Of a stretch of 20,400 nt of DNA, positions 6,761 through 14,780 are shown in pieces; positions within the stretch are counted from its first letter, which is position 1; each line of letters begins with the position of its first letter. A model generated the notes under the pieces. The model did not search any database and was not told the origin of the DNA. It saw only the letters and a list, made by a program, of their open reading frames with translations. The stretch is taken from the IMG/VR virus record IMGVR_UViG_3300045999_002970, positions 1 through 20,400 of that record, one strand, 5' to 3'. Source of the stretch: a virus. Position numbers and translations under genes: made by a program.

Positions 6761-8736
6761 TGTCTCCTCCCAGCCTCACGCCGGAGCAGATCCAGGCTCT
6801 GATGGAGTTCTACGGGGACCCGCAGGCTGAACGAACGATTGCGGAGCGTCCGTATGAGGCTCCAATCTTGCGACCCATTGATGTTTTAGCTGGACCTGGG
6901 GGTGCATATTTTGACCTTGCGATGCCCATGAGGCGGCAAGACGGGTCACCATCAGATTTAGTAATGGCTCGCGAAGCCAACAGGGAGGGGATTTGGCTGC
7001 CGTCTCACATATCCCTTAGAGACGACCCTCCAAGTCCGCGTCCATCTGCTGACCTTGCCGATTTTCAGGCCGGTCAGATGCTCATTCCGGTAGAAGGCGC
7101 TAATGCGCTTGCCCGTTCAGTCGCGCAAGCCCGTCAGGCCAGTGCCGGTGGCGGTGCTGCCGTCCCGCCGCCGCCCCCTGCGCCCCCCGCTCCCGATGCT
7201 GCGCCCGGTGACACGGCCCGCGCTCGCGTGGACATGGAGACCGGCTCGCAGGGTCGCACGACGCCTTCCAACGCCGCAGACGCCGCCAGCGTTGGCACCC
7301 GCATTTCAAAGTATCTTGAACAGGCTGTTGGCCGCCTTTCCGGGGAGCAGCAGGGTTTTGGCGACATCGCGAATGCCCTCATGCAGGTTCGCGCGACCGG
7401 CGGCAAGGTCAACTTCGAGCAGGCGATGCGGGACATCGAGGCGAAGGACTTCAACCGCGCCACGAACCTTGCCAATGCCTATGCTGCCCTCAAGCGCGCT
7501 GATGGTTCCGGGCAGTTGAGCCTAAAGGACCAGGCTCTCATCGAGCAGCGGAAGCTTGATCGCGCGGCCCGCGAAGGCAATCAGGCGGCGGTGCAGCTAA
7601 ACAACGCTATCAACTCTGCGGTGAAGGACTACTCGCGGGCTGACCAGCCTAGGATTCGCGAGGAGATCATGACGACCATCGCTGCATGGCGGTTGTCGAA
7701 CGAGGGCCGTGATGCCTCGCTTGCTCAAGTCCCCGAGATCATGCGCGATGTCCTGAACCATGTGAACAGGCTTGGCTATCGCAGGGTCGGCGGTGGTGGT
7801 GGCGGTGGCGCTCAGGCTGCTGGCCCGTCTGGTGGAGGCATCTACATGGACGACGAGGTGCAGAGGTTCCGCCCGTTCGTCCCGCAGGGTCGCGGTGGTC
7901 TCTCCCAGCAACAGCAGGCAGCCAATCGCGCCTTTGAGCGTGGAGATGAGCAGACGGCACTTTCGATTGCCCGAAACATCGAGGACAAGGCTGCTGGTCG
8001 AGGTCGCGGTGGCGGTGGCGGTGGTGGCGGAGGCGGGCAGTTGAGTGCCGCAGACGAGAGCAAGGTCGTAACCCGACTCGGCTCTGCCAACAGCACCCTG
8101 ATGATGATTGACCGCGCGAAGTCGCTTGTTGCAGGCGGCGCCCCCGTTGGCTTGGCTGAGAAACTCAGCACTATTGCCGAAGGCGTAAGGGCGCAGGCCA
8201 AGATTATTCTTGGCTCTGATGACAACAGGCTGAACGCTGCGCTGCGTTCTGCACAGAACGGTTTGGATTTTGTTATTGCGGCTGACAAGACCGGGGAAAC
8301 TGGTCGTGCATTCTCTTGGCTTACAAGCAATAGCTCCGCTGATGCCCAGAGGCTTAAATCTGTCCTGACAATGATTGCCTACTCTCTGGCTAAGACGATG
8401 GACTCTGGTGGACAACTTTCCAACGGCGATGTCCAGAACGCCATGCGAACCATTGGTCAGGCTGGAAGCGGGATATTGACAAGCCCGAACAATCTTATCG
8501 CGGCCTTGGAAGAGGTTGCCAACCTGACGCGGAGTAACGCATACAGCCAGGGCATGTCTGCAAACATTCCAGAAGAGCGCATCATGAGCATTCTGGACCG
8601 TCGTCCTCCCCCTGCCGCAGCCGCTGGTGGTAGTGGCGCAGCACCTGCTCGTGACCCGCTTGAGGGCAGGACCGCTAAGGATGCTCAGGGGAACCGAGTA
8701 ATCCGTCGCAACGGTGCATGGGTGCCGGTCCAATGA
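6760..8736 (+). CDS. Putative internal (ejection) virion protein, 658 aa
   Basis: The protein has low-complexity linkers between helical blocks: a proline run (AVPPPPPAPPAPD, about 134-146), a first glycine run (about 343-350) and a second (about 417-426). Helical segments occupy about 180-340 and 430-600. The C-terminus, E-G-R-T-A-K-D-A-Q-G-N-R-V-I-R-R-N-G-A-W-V-P, is a G-x-R-(V/I)-x-R-x-G-x-W-V-P ending that I know from phage internal proteins. Residues about 28-95 are encoded by noticeably more A/T-rich DNA than their surroundings. It lies between a small and a very large internal protein, matching the T7 gp14-15-16 or P22 gp7-20-16 order. No enzymatic motif seen. Confidence 0.65.
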   Translation: MSPPSLTPEQIQALMEFYGDPQAERTIAERPYEAPILRPIDVLAGPGGAYFDLAMPMRRQDGSPSDLVMAREANREGIWLPSHISLRDDPPSPRPSADLADFQAGQMLIPVEGANALARSVAQARQASAGGGAAVPPPPPAPPAPDAAPGDTARARVDMETGSQGRTTPSNAADAASVGTRISKYLEQAVGRLSGEQQGFGDIANALMQVRATGGKVNFEQAMRDIEAKDFNRATNLANAYAALKRADGSGQLSLKDQALIEQRKLDRAAREGNQAAVQLNNAINSAVKDYSRADQPRIREEIMTTIAAWRLSNEGRDASLAQVPEIMRDVLNHVNRLGYRRVGGGGGGGAQAAGPSGGGIYMDDEVQRFRPFVPQGRGGLSQQQQAANRAFERGDEQTALSIARNIEDKAAGRGRGGGGGGGGGGQLSAADESKVVTRLGSANSTLMMIDRAKSLVAGGAPVGLAEKLSTIAEGVRAQAKIILGSDDNRLNAALRSAQNGLDFVIAADKTGETGRAFSWLTSNSSADAQRLKSVLTMIAYSLAKTMDSGGQLSNGDVQNAMRTIGQAGSGILTSPNNLIAALEEVANLTRSNAYSQGMSANIPEERIMSILDRRPPPAAAAGGSGAAPARDPLEGRTAKDAQGNRVIRRNGAWVPVQ

Positions 8737-11519
8737 GCGACGATCTTCCCCCGGGCTTCACTCTTGAAGAGGACGGCACCGGCCTTCCTCCTGGATTCGT
8801 TCTGGAGGAGGAGTCCGCTACGGCCCCGGCACGCGCCTTCCGTGAGCCAGCAGAGCCCGGTCAGGCCGAAAGCATTCGCCGCGAGTTGATGACTCTCGGA
8901 CTGCCTCCCCGGAACATTTCCGCAGTCAGGCCGAGTGAAGAGCGGTCTGCCATTGCTCGCGAGAACGAGCGCACCCGATCAATGGGTGAACTCCAGCTTC
9001 TTGAGGGCAACATCAGGATTGGCGAAGCGCCCATCGAGGCCCGAGAACTCTCTGGCTACGGGTTGAGCAGGCTTCAGGGATACAAGTCTGTCCTTGAGCC
9101 TCTTGGCTATCAGGTCAAGGAGATCACGACGGAAGGCCCGTACAAGGGCGAGATCGTCTACCGATACTCGGGCAGCGATCCGTGGACGACTGTTCGCGAA
9201 CCGGAAGGATTCATGCGCCCAGCCGATGTTCAGGCGCGTCTTCGCGACATACAGTCCATCAAGGGTAGCATTATTCCGGAAGCACTTGGGGCTGGTGCTG
9301 GCGCTCTTGGCGCTGCTGCTCTTCGATTGCCAATTCCCGGTGCGCGGAGTGGCGCTCCTGGCGCTGCTGCCCTTTCATTTCCAGTTCGCTACTTTGCCGA
9401 GATCAGCCGCATGAGGGAGGGGCGCAGGCTCGGCGTCATCCCCAAGGATGTGTCTGATGCCGAGATTGATGCCGTCGCATTCAATGACGCCGGATGGCAG
9501 GCTCTTGGAGAGGCCAGCGGCGTTGCGCTCTACGGCCTGTTGAAGGCAGGCGCATTGCGCGGCATGCCCGACATGGGCGACCTGACTCTCGATAAGCTGA
9601 ACCAAGGCATCGCCCTTGCTCGCGCCGAGGTTGGTCCCGGCGGCGAGAACCTCATCACCATTGGAGACGTTCTCAAGAAGATTAATCACCCCCTTGCCGA
9701 CTTCTTCAAGTCCGTTGAGGAGAAGACCGCCAAGACCTTCGGAAGGCCGGGCCACGCAGAGATGCGCGAGCGGGCGGTCGAGCGTGAGAAGTTTGCTGGC
9801 GAGCAGGCCCGTGGTGCGGTTGCTCCGACGCAGCAGCCTGATGTCGTTCAGCTTGGCGAGGATGTTTCCACTCGCGTCGCACCCGGATTCGGTGAGTTTC
9901 GCGAGGATGTTCTTAGCGCCGGTGGGAAGCCCGTCACGAAGCCGGATACGGGGTTGCTGGCAAAAAATGTCGTGGATGCCCTGAAGGCAGCAGAGCAGGC
10001 TCAAAAGACTGCGATCCAAAACCTTTACCGGCGCGCAGAGTCGAGCGCAGTTGGAGCTACTGACAAGCCCACGGAAAGCGAATCCGCGCTGAGGGACATC
10101 GCTGATGCTCAGGGCGGCAGGCTCTTCCCGAGCCTATCGAAGGATCAGCGAAAGTTGGTCAAGGACTCCTTGAGTACTTTCTACGACGAGGTGAGCGATC
10201 CGGGGCGGTTTGGTGCAGACGATGTCTTCGTTCCCGGGGGAACCCGGTTCGAGTTGAAGCCCGTTTCGCTTGAACAGATGAACAAGGCTATTAACGATAT
10301 CCGAGACGCCATTCGCACAAAGTTCAAGAATGAGTGGAAGGGTGATCTTGACGAGTTGGCAAGCATTGAGGAGGCGCTTGTCAAGGATCGAAACAGGCTG
10401 TTGATGAAAACAGGCGGCCAGCAGGCCGTGACAGATTTTGAGACGGCTGATTCACAATGGAAGATGATGAAGGACACCTTCCGCCGGGAGAGGATCCAGA
10501 AGGCGTTCAAGGTCAGCCCCAATCTGTCGGCAGCAAGAACTGCTGAAGATGCGCTTGACAGCCTGTCGATTGACTATGACACGGCACTCCAGTTGAACAA
10601 ATACATTGGCAAGGACGAAAGGGACGGCATTCGCGCGATGCTTCAGTTCCAGGTCGCTGATGTCGGTCGTGCATACGGCAAGGCTCAGAGAGAGATTCGT
10701 GACGCACAGGTCCAGCGGCTCATCGAGGCTGAGGACTCACCCCTGCGCGTGTTCTTCACGGATGCGGAGCGCAAGCGGATGTTCGACGCGGCCAATCTCC
10801 AGCGTCTTCGCAGGCAGATCGGCGTGGCCGAGAACGAGTCCATGTCTGGCTGGATCGACAATTTCTATAGCAAGATGGATGTTGACCAAGCCAACGCGAC
10901 CTTCAACAGGCTTCGTAAGGATCCGTCGCTTGCACCTGTTGCCGAGAGCATCAAGCAGGCAGTCAGGCAGAAGCTGTACGACGACATCACCAAGCAGGGT
11001 CCCATGAAGGAGGCCCGCATCCTTGATGTCGAAAAGCTGACGGCAATGCTTGGAGACCCGACCAAGGCGCGGTGGCTTGGCATGGTCATGGACAGCGGAT
11101 TCATGACGCGCTTGGATCAGGTCAGCAGGGCGACGCAGGCCATGTTCCCGCAAGTCGCTCGCGTGAACCTTCCCGCTGGCGAGGCCGCTGCTGGTAACGC
11201 CCTTGTTGCCGCATTTCGGACTTTCAGGACCGCAGTCGGCCCCCTGAATGTTCGCTCTCGCTTTGCTAGTGCTGGCTTGCGTATCGCCACGGGAGAGATG
11301 CAGCAGCGCATGGCTCGCGCGATCCTTGACCCGGAATACTTCGGCAAGTTGCTGAATGCCGCTAGGGACACTCCCGGTGGCCGGGCGACGGCTGCCACGA
11401 TTGGCGCTGCCCTGCTTGAGGACAAGATCGGTGACAAGACCGGGCGCGGAGATTGGGTGAGGGAGATCCCCGCCTCCATCTCGCGGACAACTGAACGGGC
11501 AATGGGAGCAATGCAATGA
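8733..11519 (+). CDS. Putative large internal (ejection) virion protein, 928 aa
   Basis: I chose ATG 8733, whose ATGA overlaps the preceding stop, rather than ATG 8718; the product then begins MSDDLPPGF. Two copies of LPPGFxLEE stand at 5-13 and 18-26, an N-terminal motif I associate with large podoviral internal proteins. A Gly/Ala-rich hydrophobic stretch (about 185-215, G-A-G-A-G-A-L-G-A-A-A-L) may interact with membrane; the remainder to about 900 is mostly charged helix. I see no lytic transglycosylase signature (catalytic Glu with a G-L-M-Q-type motif), so this is an ejection protein by context rather than a recognised enzyme. It overlaps the next gene (ATGA at 11516-11519). Confidence 0.66.
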   Translation: MSDDLPPGFTLEEDGTGLPPGFVLEEESATAPARAFREPAEPGQAESIRRELMTLGLPPRNISAVRPSEERSAIARENERTRSMGELQLLEGNIRIGEAPIEARELSGYGLSRLQGYKSVLEPLGYQVKEITTEGPYKGEIVYRYSGSDPWTTVREPEGFMRPADVQARLRDIQSIKGSIIPEALGAGAGALGAAALRLPIPGARSGAPGAAALSFPVRYFAEISRMREGRRLGVIPKDVSDAEIDAVAFNDAGWQALGEASGVALYGLLKAGALRGMPDMGDLTLDKLNQGIALARAEVGPGGENLITIGDVLKKINHPLADFFKSVEEKTAKTFGRPGHAEMRERAVEREKFAGEQARGAVAPTQQPDVVQLGEDVSTRVAPGFGEFREDVLSAGGKPVTKPDTGLLAKNVVDALKAAEQAQKTAIQNLYRRAESSAVGATDKPTESESALRDIADAQGGRLFPSLSKDQRKLVKDSLSTFYDEVSDPGRFGADDVFVPGGTRFELKPVSLEQMNKAINDIRDAIRTKFKNEWKGDLDELASIEEALVKDRNRLLMKTGGQQAVTDFETADSQWKMMKDTFRRERIQKAFKVSPNLSAARTAEDALDSLSIDYDTALQLNKYIGKDERDGIRAMLQFQVADVGRAYGKAQREIRDAQVQRLIEAEDSPLRVFFTDAERKRMFDAANLQRLRRQIGVAENESMSGWIDNFYSKMDVDQANATFNRLRKDPSLAPVAESIKQAVRQKLYDDITKQGPMKEARILDVEKLTAMLGDPTKARWLGMVMDSGFMTRLDQVSRATQAMFPQVARVNLPAGEAAAGNALVAAFRTFRTAVGPLNVRSRFASAGLRIATGEMQQRMARAILDPEYFGKLLNAARDTPGGRATAATIGAALLEDKIGDKTGRGDWVREIPASISRTTERAMGAMQ

Positions 11520-11680
11520 TGAAGATGTCGCGCGGCCAGAAGAAGGTCGAGAAGGTCATGGGTGAATACAAGCGAGGCAGCCTGCATTCCGGCAAGGGCG
11601 GCCCCGTGGTCAGGAAGCGGGGGCAGGCAATCGCCATTGCCCTCTCGGAAGCCGGTATGTCCAAGAAGCGGAGGAAGTGA
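11516..11680 (+). CDS. Small basic DUF6496-like phage protein (54 aa)
   Basis: It begins at ATG 11516, overlapping the stop of the 928-aa gene (ATGA); ATG 11519 is an in-frame alternative. The product contains KVMGEYKRGSLHSG, then GPVV-x-K-R-x-QAIAIALSEAG and a Lys/Arg tail. VM-x-E-(F/Y)-K-x-G-x-L-x-SG followed by QAIAIALSEA is the signature I know as DUF6496, a short protein common in phages and some bacteria, of unknown function. Two coupled start/stop overlaps (ATGA before, TGATG after) support translation. The high positive charge is compatible with nucleic-acid binding; this is inference. Confidence 0.78.
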   Translation: MMKMSRGQKKVEKVMGEYKRGSLHSGKGGPVVRKRGQAIAIALSEAGMSKKRRK

Positions 11681-11865
11681 TGCCCAGCCACTACAACCAT
11701 GAGAAGACCGAGTCGAAGGCCGAGAAGGCCCGCGAGTACGGTGGCAAGAAGTCGATGGCCTCCTGCAAGGTCAATTGCCAGTACCCGACTGGCACCATTC
11801 CCTCGGCCAAGGTAAGCATGGGGGCGCAGAAGACGAACCCGGCGCGCCGCAACCACAGCTACTGA
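11680..11865 (+). CDS. Small basic hypothetical protein (61 aa)
   Basis: ATG 11680 shares its A with the TGA of the DUF6496-like gene. The product starts MPSHYNHEKTESKAEK, has a CKVNC motif near residues 29-33, and ends in KTNPARRNHSY. It is hydrophilic, basic and lacks a membrane segment. I do not recognise a family. The lone C-x3-C pair is not enough for a zinc site on its own. It is followed by an 8-base gap (with GAGGGTG as possible RBS) to the next gene. Confidence 0.62.
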   Translation: MPSHYNHEKTESKAEKAREYGGKKSMASCKVNCQYPTGTIPSAKVSMGAQKTNPARRNHSY

Positions 11866-11872
11866 GGGTGCC

Positions 11873-12268
11873 ATGCTGCCACATGTACTAAGGGCATTGA
11901 GGATTCTTGCCTCGGCTAGGTTCCCCGGTGAGGCCCGTATTGCACCGGCAATCAGGGGAAATCCTGAGTACCTTCGCGGACAGGCAAAGGCACTTACCGC
12001 CGGGGCTTCTGGAGGTGTGGGTGCTGGTGCTGCTATGATGGGACTTGGTCAGCAGGGGGAGGATCAGGGATATCTTCCCCCCATAACGCCAGACGAGGCT
12101 GCCGCATTGGGTCTGCAAGGTGGTCCTGACCTGTCCAATTTTCGGTTGACGCCAGAGCAGATGGACAAGTTGGCTTTGTATCAGGAAATGACCAGACAGC
12201 AGCCATCTCGGTTTGACCGCACAGACTACATTCTAGACTTCCTTCGCAGCTCTGGTGGCAACCGATGA
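11873..12268 (+). CDS. Hypothetical phage protein (131 aa)
   Basis: The start ATG 11873 follows a GAGGG sequence, and the stop overlaps the tail-fibre start (ATGA at 12265-12268). The first 25 residues are basic and hydrophobic (VLRALRILASARF). A Gly/Ala/Met stretch (about 43-58, G-A-S-G-G-V-G-A-G-A-A-M-M) could insert in or touch a membrane. The C-terminal half is acidic and helical (LTPEQMDKLALYQEM). Its place after the internal proteins suggests a further minor virion component, but the sequence shows no known domain. Confidence 0.62.
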   Translation: MLPHVLRALRILASARFPGEARIAPAIRGNPEYLRGQAKALTAGASGGVGAGAAMMGLGQQGEDQGYLPPITPDEAAALGLQGGPDLSNFRLTPEQMDKLALYQEMTRQQPSRFDRTDYILDFLRSSGGNR

Positions 12269-13161
12269 CGGCCCTGTCGAAGACCGCCCTGAAGGCCCTC
12301 TGGAAGGCTTACTTCCAGCCCACCAGCGCAGACTTCAGCAACCTCATCGACTCCTGGACGGACTACAAGGTCGGCCTTGAGGCGCTTGGGCAGGCGGTTT
12401 CGGCGGGGTCCGTTGGCGTTCCCCGGTACGTCTCCACGACGACGGTGGAGTTTCTTTCAGTTGGCGCAACGGGGCAGGACCTGCTTGGCTCCGGAACGGA
12501 TGCATCGGCGCGCTCTGTCATTGGCCTCTCCGGCCTGACGCTTCCGGTCTCGGTCGCCAATGGAGGCACGGGCGTCGCGTCCCTTAGCGCCAACCATGTG
12601 CTGCTCGGCAACGGCACCTCTGCCGTGCAGTTGGTTGCACCGGGGACGAGCGGGAACGTCCTGACGAGCAACGGAACGACCTGGCAGTCCTCCCCAATCA
12701 GCGCCGGAGGAAAGCTGCTCCAGTACGTCACCACCACTTTGGCAAGTGCCAGCACCCAGACGGCCACCATCCCGTTTGACGATACGATCCCCCAGAGCTC
12801 TGAGGGGACTGAAATAATGACGCTGACAATCGTCCCCCAGTCAGCGACAAGCACGATCCAGATTTCAGTCTATGTGAATATGTATAACACGGTCGGGGTT
12901 GAACTTATTGCGGCCTTGTTCATGGATAGCGGTGCTGACGCGAAGGCCGCTGCTGCGGAGTTCGCTCCCGGTGGGTCGATGGTTACGATGGCCCTTGTGT
13001 TTTCTGAAACAACTGGATCGACTTCATCCAGAACATACAAGGTCAGGACTGGACCTTCGGCATCTGGAGGCGGGACCCTGACGATCAATGGGGTTGCTGG
13101 AGCAAGGCGCTTTGGGGGCGTGTTGCTATGCCGAATTGAGGCTTTGGAGATCCAGCCATGA
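12265..13161 (+). CDS. Tail fibre protein
   Basis: 298 residues. The N-terminus carries PTSADFSNLIDS at residues 19-30, matching the fibre-like protein at 2589, and probably attaches the fibre to the virion. The middle has the well-known fibre repeat V-A-NGGTG-x-x-S-L (97-107), LLGNGTSAVQ (113-122) and NVLTSNGTTW (131-140). The C-terminal domain from about 168 (TIPFDDTIPQ-x-x-E-G-T-E) through TYKVR and GARRFGGV to the end is a receptor-binding-type fibre tip I have seen at the ends of many fibres. DNA for this tip (about 12780-13140) is more A/T-rich than the rest of the gene, as expected for an exchanged host-range module. Confidence 0.85.
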   Translation: MTALSKTALKALWKAYFQPTSADFSNLIDSWTDYKVGLEALGQAVSAGSVGVPRYVSTTTVEFLSVGATGQDLLGSGTDASARSVIGLSGLTLPVSVANGGTGVASLSANHVLLGNGTSAVQLVAPGTSGNVLTSNGTTWQSSPISAGGKLLQYVTTTLASASTQTATIPFDDTIPQSSEGTEIMTLTIVPQSATSTIQISVYVNMYNTVGVELIAALFMDSGADAKAAAAEFAPGGSMVTMALVFSETTGSTSSRTYKVRTGPSASGGGTLTINGVAGARRFGGVLLCRIEALEIQP

Positions 13162-13373
13162 CCGAGATTGATCCCAGAGAGTTTGGCCGCCTCGAAGCCG
13201 AGGTGAAGGGCCTCACCAAGTCGATGGAGGAGATGTCCTCCGATCTGAAAGCCGTGCGCTCCGCGATGGACGCTGCCGGTGGTGGGTGGAGGGTGCTGGT
13301 GGCGGTAGGGGCCTTGTCGGGTGCAATCACAGCCGCTTTGGTGAAGGTGATACCGTTCATTCCATTGAGGTGA
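13158..13373 (+). CDS. Coiled-coil plus one TM protein, possible XhlA-like lysis accessory
   Basis: 71 residues. Residues 7-40 have heptad spacing (FGRLEAEVKGLTKSMEEM) and a charged coiled coil; residues 44-66 are a hydrophobic transmembrane segment (WRVLVAVGALSGAITAALVK), then IPFIPLR. Soluble N-terminal coil plus one C-terminal TM is the plan of XhlA-type and some phage holin-like proteins. A canonical three-TM holin occurs at 15206, so this may be a second holin, an antiholin or an unrelated membrane protein. It overlaps the tail-fibre stop (ATGA). Confidence 0.68.
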   Translation: MTEIDPREFGRLEAEVKGLTKSMEEMSSDLKAVRSAMDAAGGGWRVLVAVGALSGAITAALVKVIPFIPLR

Positions 13374-13376
13374 GAG

Positions 13377-13625
13377 ATGCTGGAGGGGTTTCTTCTCGCT
13401 GCACAGGACGACAAGCCCCTGTGCATGCCTATCCACCAGATCGAGGAGGTCTTGGCTGGGTACCGGGAGAAGGCTTGGGTCGCGGGCAGGGTGGACAGCG
13501 GCAACATGCTGGTGATCTACACCTCTCCAAACGGCACATGGACAGCGGTCGTCATTGCCCCCAACGGGATGGCCTGCGTTGGCCCGATGGGGCGGGACAT
13601 GAAGCTCGTCGGCACGGGTGCCTGA
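13377..13625 (+). CDS. Small hypothetical protein (82 aa)
   Basis: An in-frame stop at 13371-13373 leaves ATG 13377 as the first start. Residues 1-10 are hydrophobic but too short for a normal signal peptide. The C-terminal half has NGTWTAVVIAPNGMACVGPMG (52-72), a G-x-W-T-x(5)-P-x-G-x-x-C pattern I associate with small secreted proteins in alphaproteobacteria and their phages; the function is unknown. Two Cys residues (C16, C67) might pair if the protein is exported. It ends immediately before the metallophosphoesterase start. Confidence 0.62.
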   Translation: MLEGFLLAAQDDKPLCMPIHQIEEVLAGYREKAWVAGRVDSGNMLVIYTSPNGTWTAVVIAPNGMACVGPMGRDMKLVGTGA

Positions 13626-14780
13626 ATGCCAAATCCGGGTTTGAGCCGCGAGGAAGCCTTGCGGCGCGTGGAGACCGTGGAGCAATGCCTCCGCGAAGGC
13701 TATGTCCCCACCGGCATGACGCCGCAGACCGGATTGCGCGGGGCCTGGGCGGAGGCCATGTTCCGCCTCGGCAGGCGCATCAACGGCAAGACCAGCACCG
13801 TCAAGCAGCTTGAGGCGACCGCCGGTCGTGAGATCGACTGGTCCCAGTACGCAGCCAGCGGGGCTAGGAGGCCCTTGGAGCAGCGATACACCCCTCCCCC
13901 TATCCCAGACCCCGAAATCCCCGTTGAGGCGCTCATAGACCGTCTGGCGGAAGGCTACACCCGCCGTTCGGAGCATAGGGCCGCCAAGAAGTGGATGCGG
14001 TTTGGCCTGAAGGAGGATGGTCCCTACGTCATTGCGGTGGTGGGCGACCCCCATCTGGACGATCCCGGCTGCAACTGGCCCCTCCTCAAGCGCGATGTGG
14101 AGTTGATGAGGACGCCTAATGTCCATGCGGTCTGCCTCGGGGATGTGACGAACAACTGGACCGGGAAGCTGGTTCGCCTCTACGCGGAGCAGGAGACGAC
14201 CCGGACGCAGGCTTGGAAGCTGGCCGAGTGGTTCTTCGGGGCCGTGCCGTGGATCGTCCTGATTGCCGGGAACCATGACATGTGGTCGGGGGCGGGTGAT
14301 CCGTTGGACTGGATGGCTCGGGGCCACGCGGTCAAGCAGGACTGGGCGGCACAGTTCGAGGTCGCCACGCCGAGCGGCCACGCGATCAAGATCGACGCGC
14401 GCCACGACTTCAAGGGCTCGTCCATCTACAACCCCCTGCACGGACTGATGCGCGCCCGGCAGTTCTCGGACGGGGTTGCCGACATCCTCGCTGCCGGTCA
14501 CCAGCACCATGCCGAAATCTACCAAGGGCAGGACGCGGCGAAGGGGAGCAAGTCCTTCTGGCTGGTGCGCGCGCGGGGCTACAAGCACATCGACAGCTAT
14601 GCCGACCAGCACCAGTACGAGGCGCAGGAGTCGCGGCACGGCTCGACGGTGGGGATCGTCGTGGACCCGGAGGGCAGCATCCAGGCTTACACGGATCTTG
14701 CGGAGGCCATCGACATCATGCGCTACAAGCGCGGGAAGTGGGAGGCTCGTCATGCCAAGGCGTCGCGGCGAGTACGATGA
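13626..14780 (+). CDS. Calcineurin-like metallophosphoesterase
   Basis: 384 residues. The metal-binding blocks of the superfamily are present in order: GDPHLD (140-145), GDVTNNW (172-178), GNHD (215-218), H260 in ARHDFKG, and GHQHH (291-295). All expected ligands (Asp, His, Asn) appear intact, so a di-metal phosphoesterase acting on a nucleotide or nucleic-acid phosphoester is likely; the substrate cannot be read from sequence. The first ~130 residues, L-S-R-E-E-A-L-R-R-V then T-G-L-R-G-A-W and R-R-I-N-G-K-T, are an additional helical region that may bind DNA. Sitting among fibre and lysis genes is unusual for a nuclease-type enzyme but I have seen such phage placements. ATG 13626 abuts the preceding stop. 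Confidence 0.88.
   Translation: MPNPGLSREEALRRVETVEQCLREGYVPTGMTPQTGLRGAWAEAMFRLGRRINGKTSTVKQLEATAGREIDWSQYAASGARRPLEQRYTPPPIPDPEIPVEALIDRLAEGYTRRSEHRAAKKWMRFGLKEDGPYVIAVVGDPHLDDPGCNWPLLKRDVELMRTPNVHAVCLGDVTNNWTGKLVRLYAEQETTRTQAWKLAEWFFGAVPWIVLIAGNHDMWSGAGDPLDWMARGHAVKQDWAAQFEVATPSGHAIKIDARHDFKGSSIYNPLHGLMRARQFSDGVADILAAGHQHHAEIYQGQDAAKGSKSFWLVRARGYKHIDSYADQHQYEAQESRHGSTVGIVVDPEGSIQAYTDLAEAIDIMRYKRGKWEARHAKASRRVR

Noticed and set aside
8000-8040. GGTGGCGGT-type simple repeat.
   Set aside because: It encodes a glycine linker in frame; such repeats at 7790-7810 and 8000-8040 are low-complexity coding DNA and not an independent repeat element.
8718-8732. Upstream ATG 8718 as start of the 928-aa protein.
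   Set aside because: ATG 8733 gives the usual ATGA overlap and places the LPPGF motif at the N-terminus; 8718 would add five residues within the preceding gene.
7597-8733. Open frame of 378 codons on the minus strand opposite the 658-aa internal protein.
   Set aside because: It contains Thr/Ala runs that mirror the glycine linkers of the sense gene and no recognisable domain.
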